DNA of 64,000 nucleotides from Arcuatula senhousia (GCA_963971305.1 OZ020311.1:186001-250000), one strand, 5' to 3'; counted from the first letter of the stretch, positions 1-11,725 are shown. Notes: generated by a model from the letters alone, not told the origin. Numbers and translations are program-made.

Positions 1-177
1 GAAAATCACAGTTTACCAGGTGACTGTCACAAGACTATGATAAATAATGAATAATTCAACATTTTCCAACTAATAAGGCATTACAGCTCCTGTATGATCA
101 TCTTTATAACTAATGTTAAAAATCTATAAAATGTTACTCAACAAGAACCTTCAATATCTTTGTAGCAGTGTCAACAC
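1..177. other. AT-rich DNA, nothing recognised
   Basis: No coding frame, RNA gene or repeat that I can recognise. Confidence 0.5.
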
Positions 178-395
178 AAGAACATATATTCTTCCGTTTT
201 TGTTTATTTTCTATGACAGACAGCCCATGACAGACAGGATCACGTGATTGGGTAAAAAATGGCCAATCGTTTTGGCGTCAATTACTTGCTAAAAACGGAA
301 GAAATATGTTCTTACACTCGTCATTTATTAAAGATCGGGATTTCTTCCACTTGTGGAAGAAATCCCTGATCTTCAATAAAGACTAGTGTAAGAAC
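178..395. repeat. Nested fold-back element
   Basis: Two inverted repeats are nested here. The outer arms, about 23 bases, lie at 178-201 and 291-313 (AAGAACATAT.. and its complement). A second, tighter hairpin at 332-372 has arms of about 19 bases around a two-base centre (..TTCTTCCAC / GTGGAAGAA..). The segment GTTCTTACACT (about 309-318) recurs inverted near 384-394. No coding capacity. The likely identity is a non-autonomous MITE or fold-back element, which is an inference from structure alone. Confidence 0.6.
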
Positions 396-2460
396 CTATT
401 AGTCATGCTTCCAGAAACATTTTGAATATGTTGCTGCTGACTGTTTTCCATTGCAGATTTTAAACTGTTACTCAATCAAGAGAAAATGTATTTTATATTC
501 AAGATAAGTTTTTAAAACTTGTAAACTAGTAGTCTTAGCTAGCCTTTATGTACATAAACTGTTTTATAGTCTCTCATAACTCTGTAAAGAGCATGAAGAG
601 TGGCTCTTTATAAATGTAACATTGTATTTTATCGTATATAAGAACTATGTTTTAAGAGATGAGACTTTTAAAAAAAATTGTTGTTGTTGTTGTAATTTAG
701 TACTTGTACTCAACAGTATGACTTTTGTTATCAGATGAAAACCATATTTTTTTTTCAATTTAAATTAGATGCATGATGACCATAATCATTTAAATAATGC
801 CCTTGACATTTAAAGATAAAAGAGCACTCTTTTTGTTGTTTATTTAACAGTTTCAGTACTATATCCCTTTTATCATCAGGGCAATTATACTATTATCATA
901 CCATGACTGATGTAATTTGTGATCATTTAGTAACTACTATCAATGACCTTAAAAAGGACAAAAAAATGTCAAAAATTGAATTATTTTGATTGTTAATCAT
1001 ATATTAAGTAGCATAAACATGTACATTAAAAATTGTCCTTACTAGCAAATTAAATATATACACAGTCTTAATTTTTTTTCTATATGTTAAAAACAGTTTA
1101 ATTTCATTATACATGTATGACTTAAATTTATGGTCAATTTTATTTGCCCAGGATTTCATGAACAGTATTTGATATGCAAAGAGCATGTTAACCTCAAATG
1201 GTTAAAAACAGTTTTGACTTTTGAGTCACTAAAAATACAATATTTTATCACTTTTTAATTGTGTAAAATAGAATCATAACTGTGACGTCATTGAGTAAAT
1301 TAAGACCAAATTCAATAAATGTAATATACAGAATATGGTACCATAATATATCATACAAAGTGGTAGATCCAAAAATTTCTAAATAGAGGGGGGCATGCTT
1401 CAATGATTTCCTGTACATCCAACACAATTTTTCTATTAATAAAGTTATATATTTGAAAATAAGGTAAAGTTTTGGCTTATGTTAAATTGAACATGATTAA
1501 TATAAAATTCAACATTCATGTAATCTTAAATCAATAAAAGAACTGACAATTTTTTTTTTTTTGGTTGCTATCGCTGTTAATAGTTTTATTTTTTAGTGTG
1601 TTTATTCTAAATAATTATTTTGTTTATTTTCTAGTCATTCTGTTCATTTCATCTACGGTCTTTTGACTTTATTTTATATCAACATGTTATTTACATAATT
1701 ATTTCAACTTGTTTGTGTCCCGATGATGTCTGCAATATCAACGACGGGACATAAAACAACTAAAAATCAATCAACCATTTTAATTTTACATGCAATTACC
1801 CACTCTTTCCAATTGTAACCAAACTGTTATGATGATAATAGAAGAAATTAGTACATCATTTCAAAGCTTCAAATTCAGCTGTTGTTAGATTTACAGTTTG
1901 AACTTTGTCGTCTGGTTCACACCTTTGGGGGTCTTAGAAGATGTCAAAGACAATGATATTGTGGGATATACATGTAAAATAGGCTAAGAATCTATACAAG
2001 ATCAATAGTTGCTGTTATATTTCATAGAGAGGTCTTGCTATGTCTAAAATAAGACATTTGTTGATCAACATGTATTTTGAAATATTGTAATTTTGATCAA
2101 TTTAAATAAAAGGTTATTGCTTTAACCACACAAAATGTAGGTTTTTTTATCATGTTTATTATTGCAAAGAGAACCAGCAGTTGTCATAACATATGTAATA
2201 TCATTGCTTGTATCCTACTTAGATGCATTGAAATTTCTCTAAAATCTTGAGGGAAATCAATAGAAAATGCTGTTTCTACCTTAAAAATTGGGCATTTTTA
2301 TATTCCATAAATTTATAAGATTTAAGCTATATGTGTACATATCACATGCAATTTTTGTTTTAAAGGGAAAATTTGCAAAAAAATAATTTTTACATATGTT
2401 TTTCATCACATTTTACTAAACATAAATATACATGTAAAACTCTTCAATCTTCACTAATAT
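396..2460. other. AT-rich intergenic DNA
   Basis: No supported gene. The stretch has poly-T and TTG runs (about 675-700, 1550-1562), a TGACGTCA octamer near 1282, and near 430 a copy of a short dispersed repeat (GACTGTTTTCCATTG) that returns near 21660, 50460 and, weakly, 37230. Open frames are short and unlike known proteins. Confidence 0.5.
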
Positions 2461-2724
2461 GCGAGTATGAGAGCGTTTTGTATCGATAAATTAGAACGAT
2501 GGGTGCGGCCATTTTGTACGGCTAGTAGGCCCTATTGTCACGTGACCATCACCTAATATCCAATAACCACAAAGTACCAAAACGATAACGACACGCAATG
2601 GTCAACTCTATCGTCATTTAAAAATGTCTTGCATGATCATGATGATAGTTTGGTTGTTCTACTCAGCGTAGTGTTATTCCGTTTTCCTGACCTAAGGAAA
2701 AAGACAGACTTGCTTGCATCTTAA

Positions 2725-2831
2725 ATGGGTCCAGTCTTTAGATTTGCCATCCACTATCAGCAATGTCAAGTATACAAGTTTGTGTGTGAAGACCATTTTG
2801 AAGCAACATCTTTAGAGGGTGACTTAATAGT
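2725..2831 (+). CDS. Possible first exon or relic of a THAP-like gene (weak)
   Basis: The frame opens with ATG at 2725 and reaches a good splice donor (ATA|GTAAGC) after 2831. It encodes VCEDHF near residue 21, which resembles the C-x2-H-F end of a THAP zinc finger. The same frame upstream, past one TAA just before the ATG, reads VVLFRFPDLRKK, which resembles the F-x-FP stretch of THAP domains. The N-terminal C-x2-4-C pair and the invariant tryptophan are not visible. Upstream, 2500-2545 is less AT-rich and has GGCCATTTTG and a CACGTG box, which could be promoter-like. It may be a degenerate THAP fragment, a real first exon, or chance. No later exon was identified. Confidence 0.25.
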
Positions 2832-4432
2832 AAGCAGTGTTCTTTTGTCCATGAAAAATGTTTATATCTATCTATATTTGTCAATAATAATTTCATTATT
2901 TTTATAGTCAAACGTTTCTTACATGTTACATTATTACCTAGAATGCCCGGGCTAGTATGTAACGGTCGGAATCTTTGTTATAAAAATCCACAAGACAAAA
3001 ATATCAGTTTTGTTTAAGAAAAAAGAATTATAACGGGTGTGCGTAAAATTAAGAATATAACCGAAAGCGGAATAAAACTTATCTTTTTTTTTTGTATAAG
3101 CGTTTTAACACTTCAGTTATAACTGTGCATTTATTCAGAATATTTGTTTAATATAAACTAGTAAATATACATTTTAAAACAGACAACAATTTTTTCTTCA
3201 TTTTTTTATCCATTCCCTATGCATTCCTTAAAAATGCGCAAATGTATTTTTTTATTATCTTTAAAGGATTTCTTAAGCGTTCATTATATAGAAGATAATA
3301 TTATTTTTACCTATATGAAGATAGTAATTCACAGTCGGGGGCAACGTATTTAAACTTGTGACACTCCCAGGTATTACTTACTTCACGGGGATGGTAATTA
3401 ACAGGTGGTTGTGTAATGGTTTATGACAGAAAAAGAGATCATTTGTTTCTGTTAATTATTTATTACAAAGTACAACGGAAGACCTACAATTTATCACTCG
3501 TGTCTTTGATTTTTCGACATCTTTATCTGTGTAAAAATAGTGAAATTGTTCTTCTTCAGGTGATTTTTGAATTTTTTTTTTTTACATTTCTCTTTTAAAA
3601 AGTAAAACAAAAAAGCACACCATACAGAAAACGCTTCATGTTACCTTCATGTAGACAGCCGTATGAGTATATACCACAATCTTGTGTTCGTAAGATTATA
3701 AAACGTATAAATATTTTATCACTTGTATTTCTCTGCATAAGAAGCCCAAACAATAATATATCCAAAAGACATAATGCCCGATCTTCAAACATTAGGACGT
3801 ACGGACGGACGTACAGAACCAGGCACTATATGTCCTCCTACTCCTTCTTTCGTAGATGGGGCATAAGATTGACAACCACACCAACAACTTTAGAATGAAA
3901 TCAATGTAAAAAATTCTACATGTCAAACTCTAAACTTTGTCTGACGCCCGTTTCTAATATTTAAAATGTCAGATCGGTTCCAAAGTAAACTGAGAATGCG
4001 AAGTGTACAGTAAAAATAAAAGTGCCAATACAAAATTAATAATTTAAATCTTGTGTTTCGTATGCAAGTTAGAATATTTGAATTTTTTTTGGGAGGGGGG
4101 GGGGGCTTTAGATATATATATTTCACTTCGTCCTGCCTTTTTATTTTCGAGAACACTGGAGCCTGTATATTTTTCTAACTATAAAATTTTCAGCCAAAAA
4201 CAACATCCTTCCATGCCTTTTTATTTAATTTTGACATCCTGCCTTTTTATTTTTTATTTCACAATAGCCCTCCCATGAAAATCCAATGGTCGCCCCCTTA
4301 TAATCAGCAACAACAACAACAAAAACCACACAAATAAAAGATGAAATGAGTTTATATGAGGTTATGCTAATACATTTTATAAGTTATGAATGGAAAATAA
4401 TTTTTAACTAAGCTTAGTGTCACCACTATAAA
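2832..4432. other. Non-coding DNA with dispersed repeat pieces
   Basis: Mostly AT-rich sequence. Around 3797-3880 lies a repeat piece with ACGGACGGACG and TTCTTTCGTAGATGGGGCAT; an inverted relative is near 15158-15190. From 4081 to 4295 there is a copy of a repeat marked by a G-run, CCTGCCTTTTTATTTT and CCAATGGTCGCCCCC; relatives occur at 43195-43275 and 45790-46075. The open frames here are not recognisable proteins. Confidence 0.5.
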
Positions 4433-5572
4433 CTAGAGGCTCCCAGGAGCCTGAATCGCTCACCTTGTATTCTATGATACTTATATGCTGGATATTTTAA
4501 CAAAGGACTGCTACTCTGTGGAATAATCAATTTTAATGTTCTAAGGGAAACAACTCCTATCAAGAAAGGTCTTACAACTTTGACCCCCCATTACATTATT
4601 TTTAGATCTTTATGTGCTTAACCATATGCAATTTAAATTTTTCAAATATCTTTTATTGTTTTCAAGATTTAAGTCTTAAAAGAGCAAAATTTGAAAAAAA
4701 ACAAGAAAAAGGGCAATAACTCCTACAACTATTGTCAGATCTTCTTCAAAACTACAGGGCAGGTAGATCTTTATGTGCTGATCATTATTACTCAAATAGA
4801 ATTTTAATATCTGTTACCATTTTTGAGAAGTTTGCAAAAAACTGCAATTTACCCTTATGTTCTATTTTTAGCCATGGCAGCCATGTTTTTTGTCGAATCG
4901 AAATTTCGAACGATAATTTTGTAGACCACATACTACTAAACAACCCTACTAAGTTTCATTTCATTTGACTAAGCAGTTTCAGAGAAGAAGATTTTTGAAA
5001 TGTTGAACAAAAAACTGTGAAAATGGTCAATTTTTACAATCCAAGGGATATAACTCCTAAACGAACGATCCTACAACTTTGACTCTGTTACAACTTTTGT
5101 AGATCTTGATGTGCTTATTCATATGAAATCTAATTTTTTGAAATATCTTGTATAGTTTTCAAGATATAGGGCTAAATAAGTAATTTTTTTGAAAAAATCC
5201 AGAAAAAGGGCAATAACTCCTACATCGGTTGTTGGATCTTCTTGAAAATTTCTGGGCAGGTAGATCTTGAGGTGCTGATCACTTTTACCCTCGCCAGAAT
5301 TTTGATATCTGTTATGGTTTTTGAGTTATTTGCAAAAAACTGCAATTTACCCCTATGTTCTATTTTTAGCCATGGCGGCCATGTTTTTTGTCGAATCAAA
5401 ATTTCGAACGATAAATTTGTAGAGGATATACTACAGAACAACCCTACTAAGTTTCAATACATTTGGCCAAGCGGTTTCAGAGAAGAAGATTTTTGAAAAG
5501 TTGAACGACGGACGACGGACGACGGACGCCAAGTGATTGCAAAAGCTCACATTGCCTTCGGCAAGGTGAGCT
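4433..5572 (+). mobile_element. Family A hairpin-ended dispersed element, copy 1
   Basis: It begins CTAGAGGCTCCCAGGAGCC, a 7-bp-arm palindrome, and ends in a larger hairpin, AGCTCAC..TTGCC/GGCAA..GTGAGCT (5544-5572). Just before that hairpin is a short (GACGACG)n run. The start (CGCTCACC) and end (GGTGAGC) are also inverted relative to each other. Two internal segments about 510 bp apart (from 4732 and 5242) are similar and contain the phrase GCCATGGCRGCCATG. Their translations look alike (AKNCNLPLCSIFSHG), but the frames are interrupted and this is shared by non-coding copies elsewhere. Flanking AA on both sides fits a two-base target duplication. Non-autonomous; superfamily unknown. Confidence 0.7.
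5544..5572 (+). repeat. Terminal hairpin of family A copy 1
   Basis: A long stem closed over a TTC loop. The inner pairs TTGCC/GGCAA differ from TGGACC/GGTCCA in copies 2 and 4 while pairing is kept, which is compensatory change. Confidence 0.7.
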
Positions 5573-5599
5573 AAAAAGTATAAGTCATTGAAGGAAAAT

Positions 5600-6386
5600 C
5601 TATTCAGAGTCTGTGTCACTAATAGACTCTCTAAATCCTTCGTACGTATTGTCCATCTGCAGAAGGACATTCTTTTCTGATGACAGACACAACACAAGCT
5701 GGCAGCAAAACACGATGTTTTCTTCCTAAAGGTAGACATTTTCTGACCCAACATACAAACTGTCTGTATGCCATAAGTCTGCTCTGACTGCAATTAAGAT
5801 TGTAAAATCAAATAAATGAATGATAATGTATTTAAAAAGTGGTAACTTCCTTGTTTTGTACTGTTAACTTTTCGTTGGCTAAGAATATATATAACTTTTG
5901 TTTGATGGGTCAAGAAAAACTCAATGTTTTCAATCAGTGAAATCTTAGGCAATACCTTATCACTCTGAAAAAAAAGTAAACGTCTATTCATATACCTTTA
6001 ATAGGGCGTCTGCGTGCTCTTCCCCGGTGGCGTTTGTACCACAAGAAACTAATATAAATAGTTTTAAGCTCAACCGGGTTTAAACAAACTGTCTTGAAGT
6101 CGTGGTTGCACCAGGGTCGAAGATATCAGTGAATAATGTAAACTCGTGGCAGCATAGGCATTCTGCGAGCAAGGGCATTGGCTCATAGCGATCGAAACAT
6201 TTGCACCATTGAGTGTAAAATTGGGTTGCTTTGAAATTCAGTCTAGCGATTTATCTCCAACTCTTCTATCTACCGGATTTCTACCTCCGTATATTCTGGT
6301 TCAAGTTGATGCCCCTCCTGACCCAATTCGACCAAATCTGCAGAACTAAAGCTACTAGCAGACACGTCACTCACGTAATCAGACAT
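5600..6386 (-). pseudogene. Broken P2X7-type intracellular-domain gene
   Basis: On the minus strand the ATG at 6386-6384 opens MSDYVSDVSASSFSSADLV and continues through EPEYTEVEIR, the acidic N-terminus and EPEYT motif of proteins built from the P2X7 C-terminal (ballast) domain. Next come WCKCFDRYEPMP and ECLCCHE, the cysteine cluster that binds zinc in P2X7, then HDFKTVCLNPVELKTIY, and after a probable intron MAYRQFVCWVRKCLPLG and HRVLLPACVVSVIRKECPS. Order and total size (about 190 codons) fit an intact single-domain protein of this family. Lesions: TAG codons replace what look like CAG codons after EIR and after EINR; a one-base loss lies between FDPG and HDFK, shifting frame; the donor after 5996 (AAAG|GTATAT) and acceptor before 5787 (TTGCAG|TC) do not restore the YRQF frame; a TACG tandem duplication just after DGQ-Y pushes the natural C-terminus (EGFRESISDTDSE) out of frame. 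In molluscs these domains occur in many immune-like and orphan proteins, so the ancestral role here is unknown. Assembly error could explain one lesion but hardly all. Confidence 0.85.
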
Positions 6387-7172
6387 TACAAATATTTAGA
6401 AGGGACATTGGTGCAAGGTATATTATATAGCAATTATTTTTCTCATTCTCTCGAAATTACGATTAATCTTTTACAAAACCAAAACCTTATTAAACCCCGT
6501 TTAACAATCAGGAGACGAAAGAGTCTAAGAAAAGGTAATACCCAGCTGTAGATCACCGTCTCTTCTTTGATCTTTATGAGGTGACTATTAGACATGCTTA
6601 ATTGATTTGAATTAATCCGTTAAACTGATAGCCTTTCAAGGATCAGTTAATCAGTTAAATAGCTGTCTAATGAGATTAAAAGGCCGGGGAAAAGGTTCAC
6701 GTCGAATATACAAAATTCTTACCTGGGGCAAATTACGTAATCACCAATTTGCAATTAACACCTTGGATGTCTGGCCAGGTGACACCTTGTTGTTTTAAAA
6801 AGCGTGATTATCATATGAAAGGGAAAATTTTCAAATCATTTTAACGATGTAAATTAAAATAGAGTAATTTATGGAAAAGATTAGAATTATGTAGCAGAAT
6901 TTTAATTATTATCATGATTTAATTATTTAATATTGATGTTTAAAAAAATCATTAATTAAAAATTTTGTTCGCAAATAATGATAAAAATACTTTATATTTG
7001 AAAAATATCTTCATAATAATTATGTTATTGCGTATCGGTTTATCGTTATTAAATATTTTCTTTTGTTTACCAATTAGACCACGCGTCACCACTGTGTTTT
7101 ATTAGATATAATATCGATGTCGATTATATAGCGTTAATCGGATAAAGATGTAATACACAGATATCCGGTCAT
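6387..7172. other. Non-coding DNA upstream of the P2X7 relic
   Basis: The stretch includes short inverted repeats near 6560-6670 (AATTGATTTGAATTAATC; repeated CAGTTAA) and is otherwise AT-rich. No gene supported. Confidence 0.4.
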
Positions 7173-7209
7173 ATCCCACAATGCACTCGAGACCATCTCA
7201 CTGACGTCA
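7173..7209. promoter_or_regulatory. ZNF143/STAF-like and CRE motifs, possible promoter
   Basis: TCCCACAATGCA (7173-7184) fits the CCCA-N-MATGCA core of the STAF/ZNF143 site, and a perfect CRE, TGACGTCA, follows at 7202-7209. Such pairs occur in compact animal promoters. No clear exon follows within 500 bases on either strand, so this may be part of a dispersed repeat: a TGACGTCATTGAG also occurs near 1282. Confidence 0.3.
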
Positions 7210-8843
7210 CTGAGTTACTTTTGAAATCAGAAAATGCCAAATATCTCTGTTATAAATAAGAATTTTTTTTTAAAAATTTGGATATATATTTGTGATGACA
7301 TATTCTATCATTTAAGACCATAAGTCAAAATTCGTGAATTTTCCCTTTAAGTAGATGTTATTGGCATAGTAAGCACAGGTAAAACTAGCTAGAAATGCTA
7401 ATGTTTTAACAGGATTAAGAACCAAAATGTGTAAATCATTCTTTTTTAAGCATATGAACAATTTACAAACTTTGCATGATATACAGTTTATCAATTTATT
7501 TAGAAATGCTTTATATTTTATCAATATTAATTTGATCACCAGTTGGGTTCACAGAAGTGTCTATAGAACTAATGACATAATTACATGTATAATCAATGCT
7601 GCTACATTGCTGCATAAAGCTTTAATTCAAACTGGAATATTAAATTCTACTCTTGTTTTTATTATTGATGAATCTGAAATCTGCGACTAGTGCTAAATTA
7701 AACATGATAAACAAGTACTGTAGTTCTTCATAAGGATTCATACATTAGATATGTATAAGTATAAAAAACAAATTCAACGTTTGCCTTCCTACGTACATTT
7801 GTATTATAAGTACATATTGTAATCCAAAATACCAAAGTCACTTAACCAGAGTTTCCTTAAGTCAAGGTCAAACACTGAGATGCACATGGTGTACAATATT
7901 ACTAAGAAAAATGCATACATACATGTACATGTAGTTTCATTCATCAACATGTATGTTGCTACATGTAGGCACTATGTTTCTGATCACAGCTTCATGTGCA
8001 TGGCTTTTTAGATCATTGTCTTAATGTCTTAAATCTTAATTAAAGTTTTCAACATCTCAAGTTTCTATTAATCATGAGGAATGGAAATAATTTACTGTTA
8101 TATGAACATGTACATTTCAATTTCTACGGTATGTCTTTGCAGTGTCTTGTCTTACCTTCTTGTATATATGAGATTGATAATCCCACTTCGGTAGTTTTGT
8201 TGTTACCTTTATTTAACAGAACCCGTGAAAATCAGTATCCCACGAATACATGGAACCTCTGAGTAGTACCACCCTGTACACGTTCTCATTAATTACTTAC
8301 TGGACTTCTTTTCTTCAATGTAAAATTCTTCCACAACAAAAGTCTGTATTGATGAAAAAATCCCATTTCATGCTTTGTGAAGTTCTTTATCTAAAAAAGA
8401 AACATTTATAATAACAGGGGTGTCATTTATTTGCCTTCATTTAAAATTATATACTAATCTTATCTATAAATATCCTTAACACATATTTTACACAATGTAA
8501 AATCTTTAATCTTAAAACTACATGTACATGTATCTATCCAAGGATTATGTAATGGTCAAAATATCACTTAAGATTGCTCATTAGCTGTCGGCATACACCT
8601 TCATAAAATACAAGGATATGGAGAAAATACATGGTATAAATCATAATCATGTTTTAAAGCATACAGCTGCTGGGTGTGGTTTTAAAAGTCAATGTATTTA
8701 TATACATTTGTGACCTACATGTAAAAAGTGTACATCAATATCATAACAGCAGATAAAAAAATAAAACTACTTTATCGCAATGAACATTGTTCATGAGTGT
8801 TTACTCTTTGGTTGGTAAGATGTACATTTAACAGTACCTTAAT
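7210..8843. other. AT-rich intergenic DNA
   Basis: No gene recognised. An 87-codon plus-strand frame at 7427-7690 has no recognisable motif and a composition typical of random AT-rich sequence. Confidence 0.4.
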
Positions 8844-9247
8844 ACAAGAGTTAACACTTAAGTATGTCTCACCTGCCAGCACCATCAGAAACAAAGATTG
8901 TTTCTTACTTCCTCTATATTTTTAATTTATAAGATTTTCAGTTTCTGAGATTAAAAGGTGTTTTAAAAATAGAACTTAAACATTGCTAATATATGCAATA
9001 AAAAATTTTAACGTCACTCAACCAGCAAATCAAGGTCAAGGTCAAAATATGGGGATACAAATGTGCTAACCTACTACTGGGGCATATGCATACCAAGTTT
9101 CATCAACCTAGAATTTACAGTTTTTAAGATATGGAGGTGCTCACAAAACATTTACATTGCTATTATATGTATTGAAAATTGTGAAAGTCACTCAACCAGA
9201 AAAACAAGGTCAAGTTCAAAAGATGGGGATGCAACAATAGGATTATA
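8844..9247 (-). mobile_element. Truncated TIR element related to 16297-16971
   Basis: Starts with ACAAGAGTTAACACTTAAG and GTCTCACCTGCC, the reverse complement of the right end of the element at 16297-16971. It contains about one and a half of the same 170-bp internal repeats (GGTCAAGGTCAAAATATGGGG, ATATGGAGGTGCTCAC). The opposite end is missing, so it is 5'-or 3'-truncated. Confidence 0.65.
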
Positions 9248-10043
9248 AAACTTAATTGACAAACACAGCAGTTTTGTAGGTCTGACTTAGTGGTATCATG
9301 CCCAAGGTAGAAGGTCTTAATGATTCAGTTTATGTTTGTGTCAGTGTTCTGTCAAGGAAAGTCTCTTGGTCATGACAGTGTACATCTAATGTATCTGTAC
9401 ATTTTTTGTACTATTAATAGAGACTGATTTCTATATTTTCTTGTACAAGGACCAATGACTATCAATTTTATTTCATGAGATTTAATAGTTAGAACTGAGG
9501 GATCTAGGGATCATTATTTTATTGTTCATGATGCAGAGATTGAACCAGGCCTGATTCTCTTATATTATATTTGCAAAAAGTAATGGTCTGACCTAGTCCT
9601 ACAATATATAGGACCTCAGGCTATATTTTTATTTCCTTTTTTCATTTTACATTTATCATGTTTATATTTTACTGATTTTTTGCTTTTTCTATCAATATTT
9701 GCTTTTACTATTAATGTGCAGCGCATTTCTAAATAATGAAAAAAATTAAAATCTGACAGAAAATGAAGAAAATCAAATGTAATGGGAAGTTCTACATGTA
9801 TGTTATAGGACTATGGTCTGGCCTTAAAAGAGCTACAGCCAAAAATTATCTTTTAAAATCCTAGCCAATTTGTCCTCCACCATAAATAATTGGAATGCAT
9901 TGAGTATCATCATCACATTGACAACAGTGAAATACATGCAGTAGTGCTTAGTAATTCAACCTCAAATGATGCAAATGTTTTACAAATGCATGTACATATG
10001 TACGTCAAGATTTTTTTTAAAAACAAGGCACATGATACTATTA
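9248..10043. other. Non-coding DNA
   Basis: No gene, RNA or strong repeat recognised. Confidence 0.4.
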
Positions 10044-10596
10044 TGGCACAACCATAACAATAAGAAACTCTTATATTATCAATATGGCCTAGGCGAAAAT
10101 CCATAGAGACCGATTCATTTCCAACATTAACAATAAAATATTTATGTCTTTACACGCCTGGGAAACTCGAAAGTCGCAACCAAAATTCCAGAACCCGGAA
10201 TTTTGTGATTTACATTTAATGTAATGAATTTGAGAAATCGAAGAATGTCACTCCATGTATATTTGTTGAATGATCATGATGATTGTAAATGAAGCAAAAA
10301 CATTTTATTTTGTTCAATTAATAACGTTATAGTTATATTTTTCCTTAATAAAAACAATTTCTTGCTTAAAATACATTGTACAGGCTTAACTATTATTTTT
10401 GGTATATTTAAGATCTTTGACAAATTTCACATGGAGTGACATTCTCCGATTCTTGCAAAAAGTGTTCTTTCACTTAGTATCAATAAACTTCCAGGTAACA
10501 ATATTTGGTGGCGACTTGCGAGTTTCCCAGGCCTGTTTACCATAACGATCATGACGATGATCACAAGAAGAACTTCTTATTGTTATGGTTTTGCCA
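10044..10596. mobile_element. Nested fold-back element
   Basis: The outer arms (10044-10073 and 10566-10596) share CCATAACAATAAGAA in inverted order at about 24 of 30 positions. Inside them, CCTGGGAAACTCG near 10157 pairs with CGAGTTTCCCAGG near 10519-10531, and GAATGTCACTCCATGT (about 10245) pairs with ACATGGAGTGACATTC (about 10430). No transposase frame. This looks like one fold-back with several paired blocks, or a MITE nested in a second one. Confidence 0.7.
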
Positions 10597-10940
10597 AGTC
10601 CAGATAATCATGACGTCTTAATTTCTGGGGTTTTTGTCATTTGGACATTTTTAGATCCCCAGAGTCGTAGGAAAATCATAGCATGTGGAAAAAATAAAAA
10701 TAAAAGTGGAACATGATGTACATTTGTACATGTATGACAGTATTCCATGGTAGATCATAATGGCCTGGCAGTGACGTTAACTGTTTAATAGCCAATGTAA
10801 TGACATAACTCTGAGTTTCTGTGTAATTTTCAGGCTGAACAAACACAATGTTAATCAATTGCTGAAAAAATATTACGAACAATATATATATATGGTCATA
10901 TATGACTGGCTGGACCCGAAAAATCCTTCGAGTCCTGTGA

Positions 10941-11117
10941 GTTATAATTTGTGCCATAATTCTATACCGTTTTCTTTTTGGACACATCATTGGAAGGGCC
11001 TCCTGTATTTTCGAGCAAGAGTCTTTTAACACTCTAGAAAGAGTCGACTCTATATTGACAGAAGAAGAAGAAGTGGTTCTACATGTACTGAGTCTGGTAG
11101 TACGTGATAATGAATGA
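10941..11117 (+). CDS. Unrecognised plus-strand frame with protein-like composition
   Basis: A 58-codon frame without an ATG start. It begins with a hydrophobic stretch (VIICAIILYRFLFGHII) that could be a membrane segment, and continues into an acidic tail (FEQESFNTLERVDSILTEEE..VVRDNE) before TGA. The same frame continues upstream past one TGA. It could be a last exon or a relic. The overlapping minus-strand ATG frame at 10676-11131 (151 codons) is the alternative; it is rich in isoleucine, phenylalanine and tyrosine at its C-terminus and resembles no family I know. Confidence 0.25.
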   Translation, partial: VIICAIILYRFLFGHIIGRASCIFEQESFNTLERVDSILTEEEEVVLHVLSLVVRDNE

Positions 11118-11558
11118 CATTTTTTAATCATTTCGTATGGGAAAATAAAAGGAATACAAACCTTTCATAAAAATTGAATAGATTTACAACGTGTCATCAA
11201 ATATAGATCGGTTTACAACGGATTAATAGATAATTAATTAATGAACAAATTCAATCGCATATTGTTTTTGTCAAAGCATCCATCTTCATGCGTGTAATAA
11301 AATCACGTGACATTATTTATGCAGCTTGATTCGCTATTGGTTGGTCATGTTACTATAATTAGAATCTTACCATGTGTTCTTTGTTTACAATTATCAGCTG
11401 ATTTCTTTGACAGCTTTTGTCCTTCACAATTTATTTCTATTTTTAATACTTTGTGAAAAAAGCATTTCTGATTTTAATCTGAGATAGACAGCTTGAAAAT
11501 CATAGGGTCTCTGTTGAAAATATTAGGCTTATCGTTGCAACTACACACTTGATTTTAG

Positions 11559-11725
11559 CACAGGCGTTTGGGTCCAGGATTTTATTTTATTATAAATAAT
11601 GTGTATATAAAAATTTTGATCTCGTCTCTATACTATTTCCACGTGGAAATAGTATAGAGACGGATGAAAATTTGTATATACACGTTATTCATAATAAAAT
11701 GAAATCCTGGACCCAAACGCCTGTG
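11559..11725. repeat. Large near-perfect palindrome centred on CACGTG
   Basis: Arms of about 80 bases, with few mismatches, meet at CCACGTGG near 11639-11646 without a spacer. The ends are CACAGGCGTTTGGGTCC and its complement. Likely a MITE; an extruded cruciform or long hairpin RNA is possible. Confidence 0.85.

Noticed and set aside
4732..5496. Two similar frames (AKNCNLPLCSIFSHG) that look like paralogous proteins
   Set aside because: They belong to an internal duplication of a non-coding dispersed element; other copies lack the frame.
10676..11131. 151-codon minus-strand ATG frame as a gene
   Set aside because: No recognised motif, low-complexity AT-driven C-terminus, and the opposite strand has a more protein-like frame.
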